Part shown: piece after piece, positions 46,059 to 56,885 of the stretch
Layout of the letters: each line of letters begins with the position of its first letter
How positions within the stretch are numbered: the stretch's first letter is position 1
Assembly (NCBI GenBank): GCA_936432065.2
Contig: OW386285.2
Coordinates: 173,457,984 to 173,521,983, forward strand
Reading direction: 5' to 3'
Length of the DNA stretch: 64,000 bases
From: Rutpela maculata
Taxonomy: Eukaryota > Arthropoda > Insecta > Coleoptera > Cerambycidae
Notes under the pieces: model-generated
The model's database searches: none
What the model was told of the DNA's origin: nothing
Seen by the model: only the letters and a program-made list of their open reading frames with translations
Position numbers and translations under genes: made by a program

Positions 46059-49000
46059 TTAAGCCTGAACGTCCCGGTCAGGCAATTCAGCCTCTTTCAC
46101 ATACTTCGCCAGTCTATCCAAGTGTACGATCTTCATCTTGGACTTTTGTTTCATTGAATACGATAGACGACATCATTAATTCGGGTAATAACAGTATAAG
46201 GTCCTTCCCAAGGAGGTTGAAGTTTCGGTGACTTCCCTTTCTTCCGCTGTGGGTTGTACAGCCAAACCAGATCTCCTGCCTTGAATCCTTCTGAACTACC
46301 CTTACGGTCGTATCGAGCCTTCATTCGGTCACTGGCTATGGTGATTTGGTCTCTAACCAGCTCATGAACATTTCTTAGTCGTTCACTCATTTCATCCACA
46401 TAGCTGTTCACAGGAAGCTGTTCTCCGCCTGGTGTTCCGAAAATCAAATCACACGGCAGTCTGATCTCATGTCCAAATACTACACGGGCTGGTGTTTGTT
46501 TCGTAGACTCGTGGATAGCAGCTCTGTATGCCATGAGGAAGAACGGTATGTGGAGATCCCAATCACGTTGATTCTTATGAACCACTTTAGAGAGATGTTC
46601 TTTCATGGTCTTGTTATGTCGTTCCACCATTCCATCTGATTGCGGGTGAAGGGCTGTTGTCCGTGTTTTGTGTATCCCCAATAACTTGCAGATTTGCTGA
46701 AACACCCCTGACTCAAAGTTCCTCCCTTGATCTGAGTGCAGCTCCAGGGGTACACCAAACCGACATATCAAACTATCTACCAAGACTTTGGCGACAGTGA
46801 CTGCTTCTTGGTTTGGAATTGCATAGGCCTCTGGCCACTTACTAAAATAGTCCATGGCAACCAGTATGTACTTGTTCCCATCCTTGGTTACTGGGAATGG
46901 GCCGGCTATATCGATCGCGATCCTCTCGAAAGGAGCTCCGACGTTATATTGCTTCATTGCACCCCTACTTCTAGTCTGTGGTCCCTTACTGGCTGCACAA
47001 ATTTTGCAATTGCGACACCAAGCTTCCACATCTTGACGACTATTTACCCAATAAAATCGTTCCCGTACTTTATTCAGGGTCTTATTAACGCCGAAGTGCC
47101 CGCCGGATGCTCCATTATGCACTTCCTGAAGTACTTTCGGTACTCGACACCTGGGAATCACTAGACGCATAACAACTTCCCTGCCATCCGGGCTTTCCCA
47201 AGCTCTCTTTAGCAGCCCGTTCATGACTTTAAGTGAATCCCATTGGGCCCACAAAGCCTTCAATCCAACTGCCTTATCCGAAACATCCTTCCACGCTGGT
47301 CGAATTCCTTTCTCCTTTGCTCTCAATATTGCCCCAATTTCTGTGTCATTCAGTTGTTCTTGTCTCAGGGCTTCGGTTGTCCAATCGTCCGGAACCTCTA
47401 TTTTAATAGTGTTGACGGCCACCGTACCCTGCAATTTCTCGACATGGCGGCAGTGCTTGCAATCTTCCTTGCATGGTCTTCTAGATAAAGCGTCTGCGTT
47501 CTTATGAGATCTTCCAGGTCGATGTTCTATTTTGAAATCATACTGTTGCAACCGTTCTATCCAACGAGCCAGTTGACCTTCAGGGGTTTTTAACTGCAAC
47601 AGCCATTTTAATGCAGCATGGTCGGTCTGGATCTTGAAATGTCGTCCATAAAGATATTTATGAAAATGGTCCACTGATTTAACGATGGCCAGTAACTCTT
47701 TCCGAGTTACACAATAATTTCTTTCCGGTTTGGACAGCACCTTGCTGAAGTACTCGATCACTCTTTCCTGCCCATTCTGGATTTGAGACAGTACACAACC
47801 GACCGAAGAATTGCTGGCATCCGTGTCTAAAATAAAAAGTCCTTCCCGTTGTGGGTATGCTAGCACAGGACCAGTACATAAAGCTGCCTTCAATTTTCTC
47901 CATGCCGTTTCACTGGTACTGCACTTTCTCTTCTGTCAGCCGGTGTAGTGGCTTCGCAATTTCTGCAAACCCTTCCACGAAGCGCCTATAATAAGTGCAG
48001 AGGCCAAGGAAGCTCCGTACTTCATGAACGTTAGATGGTCTTGGCCAATCTCGTACAGCAGAAATTTTGTCGGGGTCTGTTTGTATTTCATCCGAAGACA
48101 CCACGTGACCAAGAAATTTGACTTCTTTCTGGAATAGCAGGCACTTCTTCGGGTTCAACTTCAGATGGGCATTCCTGACTCACCCAAATACTTCTTGAAG
48201 ATTTTTCAAATGTTCTGTAAAGTCCTGTCCCATAACAAGCACGTCGTCAAGGTAAACCAGGCACGTCCTCCAGGTTAGCCCTCGCAGTACGAATTCTATC
48301 AATCTTTCAAAGGTAGCTGGCGCATTGCAAAGTCCAAAAGGCATCACGGTAAATTGATAAAGACCACTGCCTGCTGAAAACGCTGTCTTTTCCTTATCAT
48401 CCGGATGAAGCCCCACTTGCCAGTATCCACTCCTAAGGTCTAACGTAGAAAACCATCGTGAGCCTGCCAACGTGCTTAACGTGTCGTCAATTCGTGGTAA
48501 TGGGTAACTGTCTTTCTTCGTGACATCATTTAATTTTCGATAATCGACACAAAATCTTAATGTTCCGTCCTTCTTGGCAACCAAAACTACTGGCGATGAC
48601 CAGGGACTTGTTGACTCCTCAATGACTCCATCTTGTAGCATCTTGTCTATCATTGCCAAGGCATCCTCTTGTTTCGCTAATGGAAACCTCCTAGGTGGTT
48701 GTCGAATAGCGGGTGAGTCGCCAGTATTTATCCGATGCTGGACTATGTCTGTTTTTGTAAGGGCCTCTGTATTCTTGGCAAATACTGAACTTTCCTTTTC
48801 CAGGAACTTGATTGCCTCCCTTCGTTCATCCTCAGATAAATGCTCCAACTGGGTACTCAGCAAGGTCAAAACTTCCTGGTCTATTTTCGTAGATGAACTT
48901 CCCTCTGTTTGTTCCTCGCACCTTGCTACCCATGAGACCGGTTCATAGGAGCCAATCGGTTTGCCTTCCTTAATTGTCACTGAGTGGGAATTTAAATTAA

Positions 49001-49625
49001 CGACTCTAATTGGGATTTTGTCTTTAGTCCGGGTTAAAGTTCTCGCCACAATAATATTGGGTAGGGACTTAATCGATTCGTCATCTTCAACTAGGCCAAC
49101 ACGGTACCCTCCAGGATTTCCTTCTAAGGCAACATCAATCATTTGTTCTGAATGAGCAGGAATCTTGATTGTTTGTGTTGTTAACAACCTTGCTTTATGG
49201 AATTGGTCGTCTGCGGTTGCCAGAATAAATTCCTCATTTCCAATTTTTAAGACTCGCTCCCCTACGTCAACAATAAATCCCTGCTCTCCCATGATGTCCA
49301 GACCCAAAATGAAATCATCCATAATGTCAGCCACAATGACCTTGTAATTGAACCTCAACCGTCCAACCTGCAGTTCCAAGTTGATTTCTCCATGGACCGC
49401 AGCCCTGTCCCTCGTGGCTGTCCGAATGATTACTCCATTTTGCTTCTTGTCAATCTGCAAGCCTGATATAAACCCTGGCCGCACTATTGATGACGTAGCA
49501 CCGGTGTCAATAGTAAACACGCATTTTCTTCCATTCACATATCCTTGCAACAACAGACTGCTTGGAATTCTTTGGAGCTGGGAAATCTTTATTTCTCTGG
49601 GGGCACCGCATTCCCTAGCCAGCAC
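46059..49625 (-). pseudogene. Pol polyprotein of Gypsy B, three lesions
   Basis: Protease DTGATSS, RT with YLDD, RNase H (ILDTDASNSSVG), integrase zinc-binding region, and core with all three acidic residues (IDIAGP, HSDQG, DGMVERHN). Lesions: TGA at 48180-48182, where copy A has CGA after LKNLQEVFG; a 14-bp deletion near 47914 just after EKVQYQ; and TGA at 46151-46153, where A has CGA in RIQRNKK. The C-terminus then reads to the stop at 46059. Only one unit of the region duplicated in A is present, so B shows the ancestral structure. Confidence 0.93.
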
Positions 49626-49642
49626 AGCCCCCTTGGTGCTGG

Positions 49643-51121
49643 CTATCTTAAGTTTTCCTGCTTCTCTTCAACATTCACAGCATTTACTCGACTCTCCGAG
49701 TTCTGCTGTCGACAGTCTCGTTTCATATGTCCCACCTTGCCCCAGTTGAAACATTTAATACCTCCGCTCGGCTTTCCTTTTTTTTGTTGTTTTTCCTGCT
49801 TTCCGAGGTCATCCAATTTATCGCATAATTTGGTGAATATTTTCTGCATCTCAGTCAGCAAGGAGTTCTGGTTCATTTCTGGTTGCGATTCTTCGAGAGT
49901 CACAGCTCGCACTCTTGACCTTGGAGTATCCCTGTAAGCGGCTTCTACTTCGAGTGCACGCACCAAAGCTTCGCTACTACTTTGGTGTCTCGTCAGCCTC
50001 AGAACTCGCCTGACCTCTTCGTCCCTTATACCATCTAAAAAGGCCCCCACGGCTAATTGTTCCTGGAATTCTTTAGGTGCACTCGGATACGCCAGGTGTG
50101 CCAGTCTCTCTATCGCAGCTTCAAATTCTTGTAAACTTTCCCCAGCTTTTTGCATCCGGGATTTCAGCTGAGCCTGGTATAATTGGGCAAGGTGTTGATC
50201 GCCATACCTCAAGTCTAATGCAGCTTCCAAGACTTTAAAGTCCCTTTGTTTCTCCACCGGGATAGTCTGAAGTAATTCTGAGGCCTGGCCCCTTAACGCC
50301 AGAACTAATGCCATAGCCTTTTCCTCATTATCCCAGTTATTTGCCGATGCTGCTGCCTCAAATTGTCTCTTGTAGGTTGTCCATGAGCTTTGGCCGTCAA
50401 AGGAGGGAGGCTTTAATCGAGGACCCGATGATGTTACTAACTGGCCTCCTTTTTCTCTCAATTGACGTTTAAGGCGCTCTACCTCTCCTTCGACCTCACT
50501 CATTTTTCCTTTAATTTGACTAACTTCTGTCTCGACCACACCTACTTTGTCTTCGACCTTGTTTATCTCCTCTTTAACTTCTTCCTTAACAGAAATGATT
50601 GCGTCCTGTTGTATTTTTATTTGTTCATTTAGAATTTTCCTTAATTCTTCCTGGCGTCTTTCTTGCTCCTGTTGGCGTTTTATTTCCAAATCCTCCATCA
50701 TTCTTCTCAGTTCTGCTTTTTCTTCTTGACGTCTTGTTTCCTGTTCTTCTTTTTCTTCTTGACGTCTTCTTTCTTCATCCTCTTTTTCTTTCTGACGTCT
50801 TGTTTCTTCATCCTCTTTTTCTTTCTGACGTCTTGTTTCTTCATCCTCTTTTTCTTTCTGACGTCTTGTTTCTTCATCCTCTTTTTCTTTCTGACGTCTT
50901 ATTTCCTGATCTTCCATAATTTTCTTTAATTCGTCCCTTTCTTCTTGACGCCGTTTTTCCTCCTCTTGACGTCTTCTTTCTTGCTGTTCTTTTTCTTCCT
51001 GACGTTTTTTCTCCTGTTCTTCTTTGTCTTCCTGCCGTTGCTGCGCTATCATTTTTTGGAATTGTTCGAATAAGTTCTGTATTTGTTTATCGGATGCCAT
51101 ACTTCTTGTTGTTACGGGCAT
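49643..51121 (-). CDS. Gag polyprotein of Gypsy B (492 aa)
   Basis: Starts MPVTTRSMASDKQIQ at 51121. The coiled coil contains four units of the type ETRRQKEKEDE (33-bp repeats, about 50775-50905), a different unit from the one expanded in copy A. The Gag domain matches A closely (SWTTYKRQFE, LALRGQASELLQTIP). The zinc knuckle reads CFNWGKVGHMKRDC, so the second zinc-binding Cys is Trp and RNA packaging by this copy should fail. One extra base near the end lengthens the frame by two residues (LR) compared with A. The pol frame again lies in -1. Confidence 0.92.
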   Translation of the reverse strand: MPVTTRSMASDKQIQNLFEQFQKMIAQQRQEDKEEQEKKRQEEKEQQERRRQEEEKRRQEERDELKKIMEDQEIRRQKEKEDEETRRQKEKEDEETRRQKEKEDEETRRQKEKEDEERRRQEEKEEQETRRQEEKAELRRMMEDLEIKRQQEQERRQEELRKILNEQIKIQQDAIISVKEEVKEEINKVEDKVGVVETEVSQIKGKMSEVEGEVERLKRQLREKGGQLVTSSGPRLKPPSFDGQSSWTTYKRQFEAAASANNWDNEEKAMALVLALRGQASELLQTIPVEKQRDFKVLEAALDLRYGDQHLAQLYQAQLKSRMQKAGESLQEFEAAIERLAHLAYPSAPKEFQEQLAVGAFLDGIRDEEVRRVLRLTRHQSSSEALVRALEVEAAYRDTPRSRVRAVTLEESQPEMNQNSLLTEMQKIFTKLCDKLDDLGKQEKQQKKGKPSGGIKCFNWGKVGHMKRDCRQQNSESRVNAVNVEEKQENLR

Positions 51122-51553
51122 ACGATGAAATTAAAATAAAATAAATTTAACTGTCACGTCAATTTCGGTAATGGAACTTCCCAGACAAATCTCGAAATAG
51201 CACGAAAAAGTCTTATCCAGAGTCTTTGTCACTATCCAGTTCAGAGAATTTAATAATCTCCACTAATGTCCAAATAGAAGTTCTAGAAATTTTCACGCAC
51301 TAAATGAGTCTTTTTCAGTGTCTCTATCACTTCTCAGTTCAAAGGATTTAATTATCACACTAATGTCCTAATAAAATGTTCTACAATGTCTCAAAAATGC
51401 ACTTAAACACTATTTTCCTGTTCGAAAATAACCCTCGAACAATGTCCAGTAAATTAGTCCTGTGTTAGCACTAACTCTCGAGAATACTTCTCGAACACTC
51501 CAACACAACTTCAGAGCTCCTCTTGTCATAAAATTCCGCTTTCTGACACCAAT

Positions 51554-52009
51554 TGTCGCGTGTTTCCACCCTTAGGAAACCACCCTCGCAAATTCCGTGG
51601 GTTCCAAAAATTATAACAAGAGATGTCCACTAACACACTTTATTAAATATTTACTGGATACTTCACAATACTATTATTAATTTAAATACACTTTTACTGA
51701 CTAAAATCACAATGTTTATCACTTTATTTATCCTTGAAGTCTTAACCTCACTTTCTATACTTTTTGAACTTTCTGAACTACTCGCCGAGAATGCGGTTGG
51801 TCTTTTATACCTAAAAATGACAGATCTCGATTGTTCTGTGATGACGCCACCATTCTCTAGAGAATTCCAGATGTCACTTTGGAATCTTCTGGTAGGTTCT
51901 TTTTCGAGTAGGTGCAAATACACTACATTCATTCAGACATTCGATCTGTTGAAGTCTGCCTACTTTTTAGTAACATAACCTTAAATTTTAAGGGGTGCAA
52001 CATATTACA
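51554..52009 (-). repeat. 5' LTR of Gypsy B
   Basis: 456 bp with TATA and polyadenylation signals in the same places as copy A. The primer site, reading TGGTGTCAGAAAGCGG on the minus strand (one extra A against copy A), follows after two bases. Confidence 0.93.
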
Positions 52010-52013
52010 ATAT

Positions 52014-52497
52014 GTACTTATATACCTGTATTTTTTTCAGGGCTCGCAATTTTAATTGCAGTTTTCTTTTTCAATTTAAATTTCAAATTTTACCTTTTCA
52101 CGTTCATATGTTCAACTTTACTTAATTTCCGTTTCACTTATACTTCGTTTTATTCGATATTACGTCGTCTACTTCAACGTCGATAATTGTAAGTTCCATT
52201 ACCTTGGGTATGGATCTACTCTAGTTTTGCTTGGCTCCAACCGTTTACGTGCAGGGAAACTCTGCATTTTCCTTTCTCATACTTGAATTTTTTGTGTGTT
52301 TATTTATGTCTCCTTTGTCTTTCGACACTTCAAAAGATATTGTGCATTATCTTCATCACTCATGGGAAAAAAAATTCAGGTTTGCCATTTGCGTCATTTT
52401 GATTATCTAAGAAATGTTGACCTCTTCTAAAGTTGAACCTTGTATAGGCTACACCTCGAGGCCAAAAATTATTTTGATGCACTTTATCTTGTATTGA
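52014..52497. other. Unannotated intron DNA
   Basis: No gene or repeat terminus seen. A polypyrimidine tract with CAG at 52030-52040 resembles an acceptor by chance only, as no coding frame follows. Confidence 0.4.
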
Positions 52498-53118
52498 CAG
52501 GGCTCGTAGCGACCAGGAAAACCGGGAGAAGTCAGGGAATTTAAAATTTCGCCTAAAAGTCAGGAAGAAGTCAGGGAATTTCGCAAAGAGGCTAGAAAGT
52601 CGAGGATTTTCATTAATTATCTGGAAATTAGGTCCAAATACCAATTACTGATGTAATGAAGCATTCATAAATTCATGTTCCATTACTGAAATTTCTGGAT
52701 TTACACACGACACCAATGTGCGCACGGCCCGCAAATCTACCCAGCTCCCGTCTAGAGGCACGGACACTCGACACTAAACTATACGCAATTCTACGTCACC
52801 AGTAAGCCTGGCCACAAATCAACTAATTCAGAGTGTGGACAATTCTGCCAATCTGTCTTCAGCATGGTGAGCTGGACATATTACAGTTTTGTGCATTCCT
52901 GACGCAAACACGACAGAACGAATGCAATCTGACCCTGGGAATCCTGGGAAGAAAATGAAACATAAGTGATAATCTGCTCATTTATTTTTAAATTAATATT
53001 AAAAGTAATTATGTATTTAAGTACTAAAAAATAAATTGAAATTGTCTGGAAAACTGCAGTTAAAAGTCATGGAAAACCTGGAAAAGTCAGGGAATTCTTT
53101 ATCAAAATACGAACCCTG
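52498..53118. mobile_element. TIR element CAGGGYTCGTA, 621 bp
   Basis: Ends CAGGGCTCGTA and, reverse-complemented, CAGGGTTCGTA. attga flanks both sides (52493-52497, 53119-53123). Both ends continue with related gaaaaccgggag / gtcagggaatt words. No frame inside. Superfamily open: the CAGGG start recalls hAT, but the duplication is 5 bp, not 8. Confidence 0.65.
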
Positions 53119-53123
53119 ATTGA

Positions 53124-53835
53124 TGGATCAACTCCTATCATGAAGCATCCACCAAGGAACTTGTGTATTTGGGTTAAATCAAACTGATTTTCGATTTGAG
53201 GATATCAGTGGATTTGTCGTGAAAATTAGTGTCTAACTACTGGGTGTCTAAAAGATGTTGCCATTTGAAAATGTTGACATAATTACAAATTAGTGATTTC
53301 GGGAATTTTGGTTTGTCATAGCTACTAAACCAATTAGAAAAATCTCACGTTTATATTTTTCCCTTATTGTTTTGGTCCATTTGATTGATTTGAGTGCATT
53401 CACTGTACTCTAGATACAAAAATAAAAATAACTCTAAATAAATCAAGTAGTCTCAAAATTTTTTTAAAGCTACGCAGTCGTACTTAAAATCGTCTCCGGA
53501 ATTCAAAAATGTAAAAATATACAGGATGTTTCATTTAAAATTTCAAAGTAGGGGAAACCGGAAGTAATGGAAAAAGTCAAATTGTGAAAAATTTGCCGTT
53601 TTTGGTATATATTACCCCCTGCCAATCTTGAAAACTCTGGAAACTATGGCTTGTCTGATGATTCCGTTCGCACCCGGTACCATCCTGAACCGGAAATATG
53701 TATCCGTATGGAAGGTCTTGAACCAGTCGCATAAACCTGAACCATATATGCGGCTCAGGATTGCCTACCCTTAAAAAATATTAAATGCAATATATTTGGT
53801 AGACCAAGAAGTTCTAATGAAAAAAATGGAACTCT
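53124..53835. other. Unannotated intron DNA
   Basis: Nothing recognised apart from an acaggatgtttcattt block at 53521, a common transposon end word. Confidence 0.4.
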
Positions 53836-54935
53836 GTGGCCTGTGTGGTAAATGATTTATTGGTAAATAATTTATTATCTAACCAATTGAAAACTATCTT
53901 GGTCAAAATTCGGATAAGGTTACAATATATATTGGTGTTCCACAGGGAAGTGTTTTAGGTCCGTTGTTATTTTTATTATATTGTAACAATATAGATGGAT
54001 ATCTCTCTACATCGCATTGCGAGTTTGCAGACGATATGACTAGTTGCATAAAATAAAAATCAGGACGATGTAAACTAACAGCCAAATAACAACTTACTAG
54101 CATTATTTAATTATTTTAGTAGTATTCACTTAAAAATTAACCAAGAAAAAACACATCCTACAGTTTCACCCACTTACTGCCAGTTATACGAGTAACCCCC
54201 TAATTAAGTTGAATGGAAAGTGTTGAGCAAAAAACAAGTTTCAAACTACTTGGAATACACATAGACCTATCACTAACATGGCGAGATCATATAAATTATG
54301 TATGAAAAAAATGTGCAAGTACTTGTTTTGCGTTAAAAAGGCTTTCCACCATTACTAATAAAAATATCACAAAGACCTTTCATTACTCTAATTTCGAATC
54401 TGTTATGAGATATGGAATTATCGCATATGGATGCTCATCAGCTGCCAATAGAGTTTTCATAATGCAAAAAAGAGCTATTCGATGCATGTTTAGGTTAAAA
54501 TATCGGGAGTCATTTAAAGAAATATTCATTAGAGAACAAACTCTCACATTTCCTTGCATCTATATATTAGAAATGCTAAAATTTGTGAAACAAAACATAT
54601 CCAATTTCAACCTACAGAACGAGTACACAATTATAATACCAGACATGGTCAACATTTGCAATATGATATACACAGATTACAACTGTATAAGTCAAATCCA
54701 TACTATATATTATAACAAACTATTAAGTAGTATTAAAAATGTTAGACAAATTTACTTCTTATGTCAGTAAACTACTACTATCTAATGCTTTTTACTCTGT
54801 CAATGAATCTCTTCATGTTTTTAATTAATTATTTTACTGTAATTGTTTTCTTTTTAATTTTATGTCAATTGAACAAGTGTCCATTAGACTTACCTTAGGT
54901 CATGTACTATGATCTCTTGGGGCAATAAATAAATG
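53836..54935 (+). pseudogene. LINE RT palm to 3' end
   Basis: Reads IGVPQGSVLGPLLFLLYCNN, EFADDMTSC (YADD variant FADD), then after breaks YLGIHIDLSLTWRDHINYV and ESVMRYGIIAYGCSSAANR, VFIMQKRAIRCMFRLKYRES, to the stop at 54768. The 3' UTR ends near 54935 in aataaataaatgg and ATT repeats. Confidence 0.82.
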
Positions 54936-55327
54936 GATTATTATTAACATCATTATTATGCTTATTTTGATTGGAAATGACCTCCCCCATCACATCACTT
55001 CGTTTGACACCCTGTAGATGTACATGTTTAATTGCTATTTAATATTATTTATTTTCTGTATTATTCATAATATACTGTGTAATTGAATCTAGTGTATAAT
55101 AAATTTGTGAAATAAATAATATTTACATTTTACGATACAGGGTGTTTTTGCGATATATCCATATATTCAGATCTATGAATACACACATTTTCCTGATATA
55201 CGCAAAAATATTCATTTAGCAAAATGCCCAAGAATAACCAAGAAAATAAATTTTGAAAGTTGCAAAGAAATATCCAGTACGCTCATGATGTGGTGATCTT
55301 TCCAAGACCAGCCTAACTTGGAACTAT
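54936..55327. other. Unannotated intron DNA
   Basis: No gene. tacgatacagggtgttt at 55130 resembles the 3' part of the solo LTR at 25970 and may be an LTR scrap. Confidence 0.35.
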
Positions 55328-55335
55328 GTCACCGC

Positions 55336-55538
55336 CAGCGTTACCACATTTAGTAGATTTTTATTTCTTTTTAGTAGAATTTTAAGGATTTTTGTAAAGT
55401 TTGGTAGGTAAAATTTGCTGGTAGATTTCTGATAGAATTATCAGAAATCTACCGGCAAATTTTACCTACCAAACCTTACAAAAAATCCTTAAAATTCCAC
55501 TAAAAAGAAATAAAAATCTACCAAATGTGGCATCGCTG
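55336..55538. mobile_element. hAT-type hairpin MITE, 203 bp
   Basis: Near-perfect palindrome with arms of about 98 bp and a 4-nt loop (gaat near 55436). Ends CAGCGTTACCACATTT and, reverse-complemented, CAGCGATGCCACATTT. Flanked by gtcaccgc at 55328-55335 and 55539-55546, a perfect 8-bp target duplication. The whole element could fold as one hairpin in RNA. Confidence 0.88.
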
Positions 55539-55546
55539 GTCACCGC

Positions 55547-56191
55547 ACAGATGTCAAACCTCAAAAAGTAACCCAACAGGTACAGAAGCAGCAAGCGGCA
55601 ATAGTGTAATGTTTACCTCTGTCAAAATACGTACTGATCGTTACATGTATGTGATAATAATGAATTATCGTATTTTATGTTTTTAATGACGAATTTTACA
55701 AACATTGAGAGGAGAAACATTGTGCTTATTGTTATGGCACGGCCGGAGAAAAATCGTCGGGCTCGTACAGGTACTTTACCAGCAATGGTTTCCTAATACA
55801 TATTCCTGACAAATGAACTTTTGCGTCGGTTGTGTAACATTTATAGGACTATGAACATTTTCAATCGAGGACTATCACTTTAACTAAATAAAATATCGGG
55901 TATGTGTATGTAATTTTCAGTTTTCTTTATCATTCTGTCAGTTTGTGCAGCCTTGGCAGCCCTATATTAAAAGTTAACTTACGTTGTGGGTGTCGAAATT
56001 GGAGTCTAAAATTATTTTTTTGGTTTTGAATTTTTAAATTTAAAAAGTGGCATTGTTTTTACATTAAGGATATATATTGTAACTTCAAAAAAATTTGGAT
56101 TGAAAAAATCCGAGATCAGACATTAAATTTTAATATCTAAGTTCTTAATTACATTAGTATACTAATCCACCCCTTATTTCATTTCAAATAG
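55547..56191 (+). other. Rm62: 3' end of the large helicase intron
   Basis: No repeat recognised. It ends with the pyrimidine-rich tract ccccttatttcatttcaaatag that forms the acceptor before the next exon. Confidence 0.6.
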
Positions 56192-56730
56192 GTCGCCACG
56201 GACTTTGGATATACTTCAAAAATACGCAATACATGTGTCTTTGGTGGAGCTCCTAAAGGACCACAAGCCAATGACCTCATGGACGGAGTTGAAATTGTTA
56301 TCGCTACGCCTGGTCGACTAATTGATTTTTTAGAGAGTAATAGAACAAATTTAAAGAGATGTACATATCTTGTTCTTGATGAAGCTGATAGAATGCTTGA
56401 CATGGGTTTCGAACCTCAAATTCGCAAAATAATAGAACAAATCAGACCAGATAGACAAACCTTAATGTGGTCGGCGACTTGGCCCAAAGAAGTTCAAGCC
56501 TTAGCCCAAGAATTTTTAAAAGATTTCATACAGATTAATGTTGGCTCCCTTCAGCTATCTGCAAACCACAATATTCTTCAAATTATAGATGTTTGCCAGG
56601 AGAGTGAAAAGGAAGTTAAATTAAGTACATTATTGAAAGAAATTATGTCTGAGAAGGAGAATAAGACCATCATATTTATAGAAACTAAAAAAAGAGTGGA
56701 TGACATAACGAGGAAAATGAAGAGAAATGG
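56192..56730 (+). CDS. Rm62: DEAD-box RNA helicase p68/p62 type, core exon
   Basis: Continues the exon at 1730-2255 in phase 0. Order: VATDFGYTSKIRN, GG doublet (FGGAPKGPQ), motif Ib (TPGRLIDF), motif II (VLDEADRMLDMGF, the Mg/ATP Walker B site), motif III (MWSATWP), then the linker to the second RecA domain (GSLQLSANHNILQIIDVC) and motif IV (TIIFIETK). GSLQLSANHNI and the surrounding stretch are diagnostic for DDX5/DDX17/Rm62 rather than other DEAD proteins. The exon ends RKMKRNG at donor GTAAGC (56731) with a split codon. Motifs V and VI and the C-terminus must lie downstream of the window. No lesions, so the gene looks functional. Confidence 0.95.
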
Positions 56731-56882
56731 GTAAGCTTAATATTAGTTTTATTATTAGCGAAACGTTATTTATAATGTATTTATTTTTCAATTTGGCGTT
56801 TCCTTTTATGTTGTCACACAAGTTGGTAGTAGAGATCGTCACCAGTTTTGTTTGTGAGATAAAAAGGCAAGGAAACGGCTAG
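56731..56882 (+). other. Rm62: Start of the next helicase intron
   Basis: Strong donor GTAAGC at 56731. No further helicase exon is found up to 64000, so this intron is at least 7.2 kb long. Confidence 0.7.
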
Positions 56883-56885
56883 TTA

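Larger units (their letters stand above)
45594..52009 (-). mobile_element. Ty3/Gypsy LTR retrotransposon, copy B (6416 bp)
   Basis: Same family as copy A, opposite strand. LTRs at 51554-52009 (5') and 45594-46047 (3') differ by a 2-bp deletion and about one substitution. ATAT flanks both ends (45590-45593 and 52010-52013). It has gag and pol, no env. Pol carries two CGA-to-TGA nonsense codons and a 14-bp deletion; gag has a damaged zinc knuckle. The integrase catalytic residues, unlike in A, are intact. Confidence 0.96.
2256..56191 (+). other. Rm62: 53.9-kb helicase intron filled with nested transposable elements
   Basis: Donor CAG|GTAATT at 2256 and acceptor TTTCAAATAG at 56190-56191 join two exons in phase 0, between motif Ia and the GG doublet of the same helicase domain. 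The flanking protein pieces align consecutively with the known family (…QQIQQ then VATDFGY…FGGAPKGPQ), so no coding exon needs to lie between them. The intron holds two Gypsy elements, at least nine LINE pieces, mariner, hAT-like, Harbinger-like and Helentron-like elements, and a satellite array. Confidence 0.88.
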
